Below are positions 13,714 through 25,100 of a DNA stretch of 64,000 nt, piece by piece. The translations under genes were made by a program, and so were the position numbers. The notes under the pieces are model-generated. The model saw only the letters and a program-made list of their open reading frames with translations. It ran no database searches and was not told the DNA's origin. Every line of letters begins with the position of its first letter. Within the stretch, counting starts at the first letter, position 1. Origin of the DNA: Polymyxa betae (lineage: Eukaryota; Endomyxa; Phytomyxea; Plasmodiophorida; Plasmodiophoridae); the NCBI GenBank assembly GCA_003693705.1, contig RBZT01000633.1:62001-126000 (forward strand). Direction: 5' to 3'.

Positions 13714-15150
13714 ATGATGAGTGATCACTCCTCTGCCTGTGATGACATGTCAAGTTTTGTGAGGATGCGGCCTCCCAGAGGGCTGCTTCATGCTTATCAG
13801 CGAGACGTGGCTTACGTTTCAGGGGATCTCCCATCTGTCATCCTGGAAGATAACAATGACAATGAGGGAGAACAAATGCCTTGTTTAGGAGATCCGATTG
13901 ATGTGTCTAGGTGATGAAAATCATTTACATGTGATGAACACGAGCCCGTAGTCATAACGAATACTTTAATAATCGTTGCCACACGAACATCATGACGGTG
14001 ATATAAACGGCCACCATCATGATGACGAAGACGAAGATGAAGATCATCATAGGAGATCCGATTGTTGTATGTAGATGATAAGGATACGATATTAGGATCA
14101 TAATCCCATTATTCCGATTACTAATGATCGTAATGGCACTGCAATGCTGATCAGTTCCTGGGAACATGGTCTTGGTGCTGGACGTCTATTCCGTCAGAAT
14201 CGCTTCAAACTTCAACTTCTACGTTTTGAATCTGATCAACAATGTGACCGAACCCTAACGACAAATGATGTGTCCTCCCTATTCCTACTTATCACTTCTA
14301 TTTATTGCCATAACAATACAGAGCTGGATAGCCCCATGGATAAACCGTATAGTTAGCTGGTGATGATAATGGTCATTGCAGGGTGGGTGGCAGTATAGTT
14401 CGTTGACATGAATGGTATCGTAAGAAGATCGCCGCCACTGGGAAGCAGTCATGGCAGGCCTGTAAGACGACGTCACCCTGAGTGTGCCCCACGTCAAAAA
14501 GAGGCTGACGGGATTGCAGCCTCTCTTCTGCCTTCTTCTGTCTCCCAATCGCTTTCCGATCTGTCCGTTTGTGGCTCTGCCTACACAGCATGTCGGCGAT
14601 TAGAGACGGCATGGAAGCTGATGATGAAACTCCTCCCATCGTCACCTTCCTAGGATCGAAAGCTGAGGTCATTGATGATCATCGAAAATCTATGGAATAC
14701 GTGGACTCACACTCATCACTCGCGTTTGTCACGATGAAAGAGTGAGAAATGTGTGCGAGGCGATTCCGGATCAAGTTGAATTTGAAAGGGTCACATGAGA
14801 ACGCATACAGGTAAGTTCCATGCTGGCTGCCCATTTGCTATGATCCCAGACTCACACAATGATACACGATGACCTCGTAATGTCATCATCATGACAATCG
14901 CTCTGGCTTTTCTCATATCTTTCTGTTCGTGGTCGGCCATCACAGCCACCACTCTGACGGCAATCACGGCGACTGCAGCCATCACCAGCACGACGACGAA
15001 GATGATCACGGTCATCATAAAGATGACGAGGACCATGACTATCACGTTAATACCGCCTCAAACCGATATCATCATCGATTAGGATTTCATCAGATCACGG
15101 CAGGCATGAGCATTCACATAAAGACAACGGCGTCACGAACATGATGTTAA
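13714..15150 (+). other. Unresolved stretch with two His/Asp-rich coding-like segments
   Basis: An ATG frame at 13714-13914 runs 66 codons and ends GDPIDVSR. Two His/Asp-rich frames follow: near 13975-14080 (HHDGDINGHHHDDEDE) and at about 14890-15130 (GHHSHHSDGNHGDC, then more HH/DD). A 30-base sequence around 13889 (GGAGATCCGATTGATGTGTC) recurs imperfectly at about 14051. Several short open frames can be joined by AG/GT sites, but I could not build one convincing protein. His-rich loops occur in ZIP and ZnT zinc transporters, but no transporter helices were recognised. It may be a real metal-binding protein, a decayed gene or low-complexity DNA. Confidence 0.3.
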
Positions 15151-15314
15151 GCACCACTCTGGGTTTCGCTTCCAACCATTCAGTTCATTCATCTGAATTG
15201 TTTACATCGTTTGAAGCTGGTCTCGGTGAAACATGAGTCATGCCAATGTTGGTTCCGAGAAAACTGATCACTGGTCCTGTTGCATCTGGTCCCTACAAAT
15301 AGAAAAATGGCTTG

Positions 15315-17525
15315 ATGACATCCAAGCACTCTATCGCTGACGAATCATTATACGATGATGCATCATCGACTTGGCAGCATGCTGATGGTAGACGCTCTTA
15401 TGAAGCTCGAAAACGAAATAAGCTTGTTCGCCGTCGTCTCATTCGTACTGGTGCTCAGAATCTACCAATTCGGATACTTTTCGCTGCCTTGCAGCTTATC
15501 CTTGCTTTCGTCGTAATCTTGACGATCTGGTCTTCATGGTATGAGAATTTTATAAAGTCTCCTCAAAGATTCAATCAAAGACTATTAGGGCGTTTATATA
15601 TCAACGTGACATCGCTGATCCGACATCGAATCCCATCAACGGAGCAAAATGGAAAGCGCCAGAATATCGTCGCAGCCTAGCCGCTTCCTCCGAATTCCTT
15701 TCAACAATGATTCAAACCGTCATCTTTCATTTTCCAGACGAACATCTACGGGCTGAGATCAACGACCTGCTGTTTGATCTTGCAAGTTTGTTGCCTCCAT
15801 TGCACTCGTTGTTCCCGCTGATTTTGCTCGCAGAGAAGAGCTCATTCATTCAAAGACGGTTTTTTGTACATTTTGCGGAATTGCAATTGAAACCAGAGAT
15901 ATCGGAGCCGAGAGTCGAAGGCAGAAAATTGACAGAGCCAGTATACCAAAACCTGACCCCATTCGTATGCGATATTGAAATAATGCTAGCATTTTTGAAT
16001 TAAGATTTTCTTGCTTAGACTTTCATCCCAAAACTTGTCGATATCGCAACGGGAGATTTCGAAATGTTGGTGTTGGGCAAAATGGAACATGCTAAAGCTG
16101 TCGCGACCATTGCTTCTGGTCGATTCGAAGTTAGCAACATCACTGCCGCAATGTCATTGACGTGCAAATTTCCAACTGGAAATCAACCGATGGAAACGTT
16201 CAAAATGAGATTTGATCGGATTTTAAAAGCAGTTGAGAATCCTTCTCCTCGGATAAGGCTTCTGTTAACTGTCCTCAATGCTCTGTTTCGATGGATCGAC
16301 ACTTCGTTCGAACCGATTCCTGTAACTCCCGCAGAAGTGGTGAAATTGGAACGTTTGGAGAATTTCTTAGATCATGAGCAATCAAAGAGGTTCCAGCAAG
16401 GTTATGAGCCTCTGGTTTCTGAAGACAAAAGAAGTCCAAAAGCTAAGTACTTGGACACGATCAAGCAATTGGCAGCTGACCAAAGCCGTTGTAGAAGAGG
16501 ATCTGAGAAAGGTATCATTCAGACGCATCTGTGCGAGATCAAATTTAAAGTGAAAAATTCAGTTCCCATATCATATCGAAGAGATACAGAAGGAATTGAG
16601 CTTCCTTCAGTGATTGCGGAACTAACTCTTTTGGAGTTACAAGAACAGATGAAGATGTGGAGAACACTCTGGAAAGGAGCCCTTCAGACATTTGTCCTGA
16701 ACAAGAAAATGCAGACTTTGTTCACAAGAACTATAACAGAGATTTGCGAAAGGTCTGCATGAATTAAATATCTCGATTGTCGCTCTTATTTTCCCTGCAG
16801 TTGGTTAACGTCACTTTCACTTGGACTAATTGTATACAAGTTTGAATTTGGAATTGACAGCGCTGAAGATGGACCTTCCATTACAATGTCTGCAGCTCAA
16901 CCTGTTGATCCATTTACATATGCAGTATCTTGTAGCTGGGCATTGCCTAAGTCAAAGTTGAGCTTTGGCTTGCAGGGTCCAAGCAACACATCGTTTCTTA
17001 AAATCGATGTAACTATTCTGCATATCTCGGTCGATCCTTCTAACTGCTCGACAGATTTCCAAGTTGAAACTGGTTTTCAACGCCACTATCCATGTCCCAC
17101 ACCCAATGCTTGTAGATCGGTCGTTTATATCATTCAGCTTCGCCCATGATCCAGTTGTCGATTTTGATTTGTCAGTTGACGCCTCTAAATCTCATATATT
17201 TCAAGCAGGGCTATGGACTGTCGATCCATTCATTCGCTTCACTAGGTAATTAGAGAGGAATGGAAAGTTGCTGGATCCTGAACTTTTGACCGCAGCAAAT
17301 ACGCTTTAAAACCGTTTCTCCTCAAATGGGTTGAAAGATTCCTGCAGATGATAACGTCACCAGGGAAGATCCACATTCCGTGGTTCGACAAGCCAACTGA
17401 GTTCGTCTGCTCAAGAATTGAAGCTGAGGTATGCAAACGCGTTTACAACCTCTCCCAGTTTGTACTTACCTCACAATCAGTCATCGTTTTCTTTGCTGCG
17501 TTCCAAGATTAGCACATTCTGGTAG
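15315..17525 (+). CDS. Single-pass membrane protein with possible SMP/TULIP-like C-terminal half
   Basis: Seven exons join cleanly: 15315-15538, 15589-15964, 16019-16752, 16801-17072, 17116-17245, 17296-17428 and 17481-17525, giving about 637 residues. A basic N-terminus (KRNKLVRRRLIR) precedes one transmembrane helix, ILFAALQLILAFVVILTIW. The long remainder is rich in predicted beta segments. Near the C-terminus, FISFSFAHDPVVDFDLSV followed by KPFLLKWVERFLQMI and a short end resembles the last third of SMP lipid-transfer domains (pattern F..PxxDFDLxV, then an amphipathic helix). SMP proteins such as E-Syts, TMEM24 and PDZD8 are also anchored by an N-terminal helix. The gene structure is well supported; the SMP idea is inference from pattern only. 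Confidence 0.65.
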
Positions 17526-17576
17526 CAAACCTGATGATTTGACAACATTAAAGCTTATAAACAAAGCACCTTTAAT

Positions 17577-17963
17577 CTATTTTGCAAATGCATCGAATGC
17601 ACGGACCAGATGCAGTATTCTGTATTCCAGTCTCTTGTTTTCAATTTGACATTCACGCAATGCATCTTGCAGATTACTTGAATTGTTTGATGTCATCGGC
17701 GCTTTGTTCTCTTTCTGAAGAAGCTCGGATCGGATTATCTCCAGGTCTTTGAACGATTCCTGCTTGAATTGCTCCACTCGAGCTCTGTTCTCTTCAATGA
17801 TTAGCACTTGCTGCTCGAGCAGTCCGATTGCAGATTCAGCTTTCTCGGTGCGCCTTTCCAGCAACGCGATGCGATCGTCCATGCCGGAATCAGGCATAGG
17901 CATTGCGGTCAAAAAGTGACGTCTGACAAACAGCAGTGCGCATCTCGGTTCTCGCAACTTCAT
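17577..17963 (-). CDS. Small coiled-coil protein, unknown function
   Basis: Uninterrupted 128-codon minus-strand frame. After a short basic N-terminus it is a heptad-rich helix (MDDRIALLERRTEKAESAIG onward), a Ser/Asn break, and a second helix ending LEYRILHLVRAFD. I do not recognise the family. It lies tail-to-tail with the membrane protein at 15315 (stops about 50 bases apart) and shares strand with the F-BAR gene upstream. Confidence 0.6.
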   Translation of the reverse strand: MKLREPRCALLFVRRHFLTAMPMPDSGMDDRIALLERRTEKAESAIGLLEQQVLIIEENRARVEQFKQESFKDLEIIRSELLQKENKAPMTSNNSSNLQDALRECQIENKRLEYRILHLVRAFDAFAK

Positions 17964-18037
17964 TCCACGCAGATTTTTCCTTTTCTAGATTGAAATTGTT
18001 TTATTTATGATACTGTATTTTTGCCTATAATAAATGT

Positions 18038-19203
18038 CTAAGGTTGTTCTTCCACATCATCAGGTATGTCCACTTTTGGCGATACTGGAGGCTCGACAAA
18101 TTTTGGAATGTTTACGTTAACGGATTTGGCATTTTCCAAATTCTGATCGATGGCTTGAACTCGCTCCTTATGGGTCCCAGTTTCTAGATTACGATTTGCT
18201 GACATGATAATCTGCTCGATAACCTCAACATGATCGATTTTCTCCATCACTTCAGCCATGTCCCTCATATCATCTGTAAAGAAAATCAAAACCTTATCAA
18301 GGTATTGCACGATCGACATACAGCTTCTGTTTGCGATAAACGAGGTCTCGAATACAATGTATTTCCGCAAGGCTGCTCTAAGACACCGAATTCGTGCCTC
18401 CTCTGAACAACTAAATGAAAACAAAACCATTACGATTGTATCACCCATACCATTAGATTGGATGCCCTCATATACTCCAGCCATGACATCTGTATACAAT
18501 GTTTCCACTGCTTTCAGCCTACTTTTCGGATCCATAGTTTCCGATGTCTTAGGCGCGTCTTTTGGCTTAAAAAGCGTCGCGAATCCAGTAAACTTTCCGG
18601 TTGAGTCTATTTCGGACTCACTTTTGTCAATAGCTTTTTCTCTAGCTTCTGCAAGAGCCTAGCAAGTTATAAATCCAACCAATCTCATAACAGCATTCAT
18701 GTTCACTTTTGATATCTTTTTTCCTTCTTGGACAAGTTTTCCATTCATTTTCTCGTACAGAGAATTCATCTCGCTCACTTCGGGTAAGACGTCCGTTTCC
18801 AGTATACTTGCAAAAGCCAAACGCTCATTTGAGCCTACAAAACTGTTATTTTTACCAAAAAGCGCTCAAACATAGCAAATCTGATACTCTGTGCAACATC
18901 CACCTTCAATCGCTCCATTGCATTCGCGAGCGTCCCGAGCTCGAATCTCCCGCTAATTTTCTGGGACAATTTCGCTAGATTTTTGCAATGGACTCGCTCT
19001 AGACGGATCCTTTCCTTAAGAAAATTGGAGAATTCGTTCAGCGACTTATGCCCCTGGCAGATACTCTAAGGTCAAGCTATGACGATTCGCGATATGCCAA
19101 ATACATGATCGCAGGTGGCAACAACCGTGTCGAAATTCGTCCACAAGTGATCTGAAAAGTTTGGATGCGCCTGATCCACTCGTGAATCATGGCTCATGAC
19201 CAT
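18038..19203 (-). CDS. F-BAR (FCH-BAR) domain protein
   Basis: Membrane-bending dimeric coiled-coil protein linking membranes and actin. Exons on the minus strand: 19203-19105, 19065-18888, 18834-18707 and 18658-18038; introns are 39, 53 and 48 bases; 341 residues. The FCH start is visible as FSDHLWTNFDTVVATCDH, then HKSLNEFSNFLKERIRLE (family GxxxxxELxxFLKERAxIE), YxxxLxxL-like KNLAKLSQKI, and GTLANAMERLKVDVAQS in the second helix. The third and fourth helices follow without an SH3 or Rho-GAP domain; the protein ends in a Pro/acidic tail. The start could be the ATG at 19203 or 19197. Confidence 0.8.
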
Positions 19204-19794
19204 TTTAAAGATGATGTGAGACCAGAAGAAGCGTCTGTTGTTTAGCGACTTGCAGTCATAACATGGGCGAGGATACGATGTCGTTATATCGGAGTTAGGA
19301 TTCTAAGAGGCTCCAAGGACAAGAGCTACTACCAGTACCATTCGGCCCGGGACCCCATCACCCCATTTCACTTATTCATATTTCTGTCTGCTGCTAACAA
19401 CAAACTAGTTGGCTGTCCTTTCGTATGGGGAACCTAATTCTTTATTACATTGTGTTTATCTGAAATTCAACCATATTTCTGTCGTTTGAGCAATATTTGC
19501 GATTTGAACAGCCCTAATGCCCGAACTGCAAACTGTTAAAGCCTAATTTAACTCCAAGTATTGAATCCCTTGAATTGTTTAAAGCTTTCTAGCGTCGCAT
19601 TTAAAATTGCCTGCAGATCAACAAAACAGTGGCGGCATTGCTGCTTGGACCCACCAATACAAAACAATCTTCAAGGGCAAAATTGATTGGATACGTTACT
19701 GTAGCACAAAATGATTGAAGGCTTTCCACAGCAGATCGCGACATGTTTTCGATTTACCAGAACAACTGCCGTTGAGACGTTTCAACAGCCGATT
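19204..19794. other. Intergenic, no gene recognised
   Basis: About 590 bases between two minus-strand genes. No ORF, RNA gene or repeat that I can support. Confidence 0.5.
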
Positions 19795-21255
19795 TTATTC
19801 AAATATTGGTTGACTTCTCATTGCATTTTGAATAGCATTGCAATAAGCTCGAAAATCCGGCCGGTTTTGAATGGATTTGATGTAATTAACGAGGTTCTCT
19901 TGAATATAAGTTGGGTGATTTGGGCAGTTGATGTCAGGGGCGGTCGCGATCAGATTCTGGAAATTCCAGACACGGTTCATCACATAAAGAACTGACGTCA
20001 ACCTTGAACAGAGCTCTGATTGAAGGAATGTAAAAGCGTGTTTCGTCCACACAGATTCAGAGCAAGGAACTGCAATTATCTGCTAACAATTTCATTCATA
20101 GCAAACGTGGATTCAGGTAACTTACGAGGCTTGGGAATTCAAAACGAACGACGGGAGGGTTCTGCGGCTCAGGTCGTACAGGGATTTTTAAAAAGCTATG
20201 CCCTGCAACTTTGAAAATCAGGTGAACGCTGCACCCGTCCTCACAGTGCAGATAGAGCAAGCCCTGCCCAAAATCGTTCCATGCAGTTGCCTCTGACTCA
20301 CCATTCACACTCGATTGTGCTATCCTCATTCTTGCTGGAATACCATCCTCTTGGGAAGAAAGCAGGATAGCGTTGATCGCTTGCGATGTTTTGTTGAGGT
20401 TTTGCCGGTCTTGGGAGATTGTAGGAGCCTCATGCGTGAGAGCAGCTTCGCTCGTAGAGGAGGTCGTAGCCGACATTTTTGCATCGTGTTGCTTGCCCAG
20501 GCTAGGTTGTTCTGAGTTTTCTGGATTGTCATAACTCTTGTCTTTAACAACGCAACCTGCAGATGATTCCGATATGTTCTGAATCGCAGCTAACAGACTT
20601 TTCTTATTCCCATTTGAAATCGGTTCTTTGTTTGACTTCTTGATATGAATCCAGATGCCAGATGATAAAGGGAGGGAAGTAGGCGAGTTTTCTACTAGGT
20701 TTACGGTTTTGCTGCTGCCAGAACTCGAGGATATCGCTGGTCTTTTAGGGCGGTTGTGAACTTTGACTGAAATCTTGGCACCGCTATCAGCTCGTTTCCT
20801 TGTCTTTGTCTTAACTTTAAGTTCTAAAGCATACATTCAATTCAAACATAAATAGTGCTGTCCGCTACAGACGCTGTCTGCTCTTCTTCCGCTTATCTTT
20901 CGTTGATTGTCTCGAATAGGAGTTAGAAGCAGCAGGAGCAGAATCTAACCGTAGATCGTAGCTACAACTAATATCATCTTGGAATCACAGACGCGAATTG
21001 CTCAAATACCTCGAGCATTCGGTTGATTGGTCGACCGCTGGATTTTCGATTCCAGAATGATTCTTAACACCCGCATTGAGGTCAAGTGGCTTGTTATGGG
21101 CATCCTCAGAATGGCACAGGTAACATTTCCAGGCTTCCATATTATCTATCAAACTACCCAAGCATTATTAAACAGCATAAGCATGCACAGTTTTGTACCT
21201 TTTATGGCAATTAATGTGAAACTGCTTCGAGCATAAAACACATCGAATCTGAAAC
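19795..21255 (-). CDS. Unassigned, probably nuclear protein with a CxxC...CxxC motif (5' end unresolved)
   Basis: Minus-strand exons that join in frame: 21255-21199, 21145-21010, 20967-20873, 20823-20126 and 20082-19795, with introns of 42-53 bases. The N-terminal part has MEAWKCYLCHSEDAHNKP and a later ECSSCSYDL, suggesting a small zinc ribbon. A basic K/R-rich segment (KRKKSRQR, KTKTRKRAD) follows, which may be a nuclear localisation signal. Then comes a long Ser/Asn-rich disordered region. The C-terminal third looks folded (LLYLHCEDGCSVHLIF, SLKIPVRPEP-like stretch, VVRFEF) and ends SQPIFE. I do not recognise the family. Upstream exons probably exist between 21255 and 21750. Confidence 0.55.
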
Positions 21256-22124
21256 GACAGTGAGTAAAGGCTACAACAGGGCCTTTGTTTGAATTACGGT
21301 ATCGGCCCATTTAGATTCCGATTGGCACCAGCACATAATCACCTGTAACCACATCAAACCGAGCAAGAGAAACCGCCACTAATCAGCTTACATTCCGCCT
21401 CGTTGCTGACCTGGTCATTAGAAAATTTGACGAAACAGCTATCAAGCAAACCAATAGAGCAGTAGGACAAAATGGAGTACCATGTCAACATAGCGCTACT
21501 AAAATGAAATGTAACGAAACCATAGTCGCATCCACTCTGCTGATTGAAACAGGCTCAAAGAGATCCGTTAACATAACGATTTCTGTTAAACTTCCGGTTT
21601 CGGATGGCTTCATCATAATGCGACACAGAGAATGACGGCTTACTCCTCAGTTGTGTGGTATCCAGTTTGGACAAGTGCGGCTGCTGTCGCCGACCATTTC
21701 TTCAGCTGACGAAAGGGATTGTATCACAATTGACAGAAAGGTTCTCTCTGGTTTATTGTAATTCAATCTAGTTTAATAGAGAGCATAGCAGCGGCAATCA
21801 TTAGTTCGAGATAACTCAGAGTTTCTATCAGGAAATGTGATACATACTTAAAAAGGCCTGGTATTATCAAGGCCGGGATCGGTGCTTTTCCATTTCAATG
21901 CTCATCGTGTCCAGCAAAAACAAAATGGAAATGACAAGAGGCCGCGCCGGATGTTTCGCAATTATGTTGTTCGCTTGCAGGCTTCGTTCTGTCCAGTAGC
22001 TGCGCTATTGGCAAAAGCTTGGCGAAAAACTCGAACATTGGTTCGGCCGCCGCGCCCGAATCTGTCATCCGTCGATAGTTGAATTGGGATCTTTGATCTC
22101 TAGCTCGGTTTCGGCATTACAGCG
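21256..22124. other. Unresolved region upstream of SPT6
   Basis: Minus-strand fragments such as RQLKKWSATAAALVQTGYH (near 21700-21640) and SETGSLTEIVMLTDLFEPV (near 21600-21540) read like protein and may be 5' exons of the gene at 19795-21255 or of a separate small gene. I could not connect them. The last 200 bases are presumed SPT6 5' region. Confidence 0.35.
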
Positions 22125-25100
22125 ATGAGCACCGCCAATCCTTACATAGATGAGGAGGCTGAAGTCTCATCCGACGACGAGAACTTCCAAGTTTCTGAGG
22201 ATGAAGTTTCTGAAGATGAGGAAGAAGAAACAGAACGTCTCAACAAAGAAATGATCGCTGACGACGAAGAAGTCGAAGAGGAATTAAAGCGGGCCAGGGC
22301 TGAAAGGAGGCGTCAAGGCCAATCGACAGAAGAGCTTGTTGATGATGATTACTTATTACTTGAAGACCATCATGGTGTCAGATTCAACAGGAAACGAAGA
22401 GCAAGTGCAGGTAACTGTCCTAATACTTCCTTGTCAAATTTGTTTATCATGTGTTAGTCGAGGCTGCTGTTGATGGAAAAAGAAAGCGTCTGCAAAGGCA
22501 CGTCGAAAGCGATGAAGAAGACGTCGCTGAGGATATACCACGCCTGAAACAATCTGAACAATTTGAAGAAGACGATTACGGTCTATCGGATGATGAACCA
22601 GAACAGGGCAAAGACGATTGGCTGGATGACGATGTTGGAGCACGAAGAAAACAAAAAATGACGTCCGATCGCAGATCGGCGTCATTGTTCGGCGAGGCTG
22701 GCAGCATTTTCGGCGATATGACCGAGTTTTTGGCACAGTCTCAGATGGACAAGGAAGACGCTGATGAAACGGCAGTGGTAATTCAAGTTTGAATTCTTGC
22801 AGGATATATGCTAATGCCTTTGAAAGGCGCATCGCGATAGTCATGTCGAACCTTCTCTTGCTGCTCGACATATGGTTACCGCTGCCGATGATGTTATTCG
22901 AACGACAGATCAGCCCGAACGCCTGCAGTCTCGCATAGCGAATCGGGTTGTTCCTGATGAAGACCCGAAGGAGTTCCTCTTCCAGGAAGCTGAATGGATT
23001 CATCAAACGCGATATTCATCATTGGTATGACGTCAAACGGCTTTTTTCGCCGGTCTTAGATAAGAATTTAGCCTCCCGATACAACTGTTCCTTTGATTAT
23101 GACGGTTTTGGAGATGATTCGCGCCCATAATCTTGATGTGCCTTACATCCAAACTTATCAGAAGGACTATTACAGTCCTTTAGTTCCAGATGACATTTGG
23201 ACGATCGACCAATGCGATGAGAAATGGGACCATATTGTCGCGAAAAGGATCAATGTTTCTAAGCAAAGTATGCCGGTTTTTCAAACGACCTAATGCATTG
23301 ACTTGGAGTGTTTAGTTGAAAAGCATTTGCCGAATGATACTGAGCTACTCAGCCAAATAACCTGTGCTGTGGATGACGATGAGATCGAAGATATTCGTAA
23401 TTATGTTACGACTCGGACTTCAGCATTATCAGGCAAGAAGGTTCTACGTCGCGGCAACGTTCCCGAATCGCTGGATGATTCTTTGATGGAATCGCTTGTT
23501 CGTACCCTGTTCCTAGAGCCTCGTCAGGTCGGGCAGAATTTCCGCGCCCGATTCTTACAAATTGGTCCTACCGACCCTGAACAATCACCTGAAACCTTCT
23601 CGCAAGGTATTTTGTTTTGTTGCAGATTATGGATGTATCTGACAGCTCTTAGGTCTCGTGTCTGATAAATATAAAACCCCGGAAGAAGTGCTGGCAGCCG
23701 CCAGGCTGCGATGTGCTGCTGCTGCGGCCTGTGACCCCTTCGTTCGATGCGCCATCCGAGAGCGGTTCATGGAAGCCGCTGTTATTTGCACGAACCCGAC
23801 TGACAAGGGTCGACAAGTTATCGACTGGGCTCATGAGTGCGGCAGATCTCATTTTTCGTGCTTGCTGATCGTTTAACTGTTGTTGTAGATATTATGAAGT
23901 GAAACATTTGGTTGATAAGCCTATTCGGATGTTTTTGGCGGAACCATCTGTACAATTTGCATTGCTGACACGAGCGGAAGCGGAAGGCTTCATTACATCG
24001 ACAATTCGCATTCCTCAAGGCGACACCGCTTCCAAGCCTTTAATCAACGAATTCCAGGATCTGTTCCAGTCGACGGGATTGAGCTTAATCTGTCAACAAT
24101 GGAACGAACAACGTCGTTTAGTGTTTCAAGAAATTGTGGATCGTTTTCTGTTCAAAACTTTGGATTTTTGCACTCGGCGCAAGCTCCTGATGGTTGCACA
24201 TGAAGCCTTACTTGACCGGTGCATGAAGAGGTAAGGTTTTTGCTGCCTTGAGTTTACAGTTAGCATTAATGGTTGACAGGCTTCAAGATATATTGAGTCT
24301 GGCTCCACAACCTCGTGACAAGCTCATCTGCGCTTGCAGTGTCGGCGATCGTTCTGATCCCAGCTATGTTGCGATCATTGACCGGCAAGGCCTCATGGTC
24401 GATCACATCTCGTTGCCCTATATGAAGCTGTATTGTCGGAAATCAAATAACAAAAACTTTAACGGTTTGACTATCTGGCTGCGATTGCCCTTCTTCCATT
24501 GACGATTGTTTTTCAGATCTGAAGAGTAAAAAGGGGCAAGATGCTCGAAGATTTCGATCTTTTATTGAGCGGTACTCACCTGGGTTCATTGCCGTTTCAG
24601 CAGATTCGCTGGATGCGCGAGAATTCCATTCTGAGGTGCTCCTGTAATTTGCTGCTTCCTCAATAGATGGCTTAGCACTAGTGCAGGTAAAATTAGCCCT
24701 TCAAAGTCGAGCTGGTGACATCCCTGTGGAATTTGTGGATCCGTTCTCTGCCAGAACTGCGATGAACTCTCGAAGAATGACTGAAGAGCTCAGCGAGCAT
24801 CCACCGCTGTTACGCCACGCTGTTGCTTTGGCAAGATACGTACAAGACCCGTTGACCGAGGTATTGTAATACTGTCTCAGTCACTTTTGTCTCAGTCGTC
24901 TTCGTTCAGATTTGCAGTGCCTCTGTCGATCCCACTGACCTGGCGAGCTTGCCCCTTGATCCTTTGCAGAACTGTGTTCCTCAAACGATGCTGTTACGTG
25001 GGTTGCATCGCGTTTTAACCAATTTCGTCAATCATGTCGGAGTCGATATTAATCTTGCCATATCCCAAAACCATCTACAGGGTGATAGTACCATCTCTTC

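Noticed and set aside
13952-15045. Two strongly hydrophobic minus-strand frames
   Set aside because: They are reverse complements of His/Asp codons (ATG/GTG/ATC), so hydrophobicity is an artefact of the His/Asp-rich DNA.
18400-18450. Possible extra intron in the F-BAR gene (GTATGG...TTTAG)
   Set aside because: Removing it shifts the frame and destroys the conserved downstream helix.
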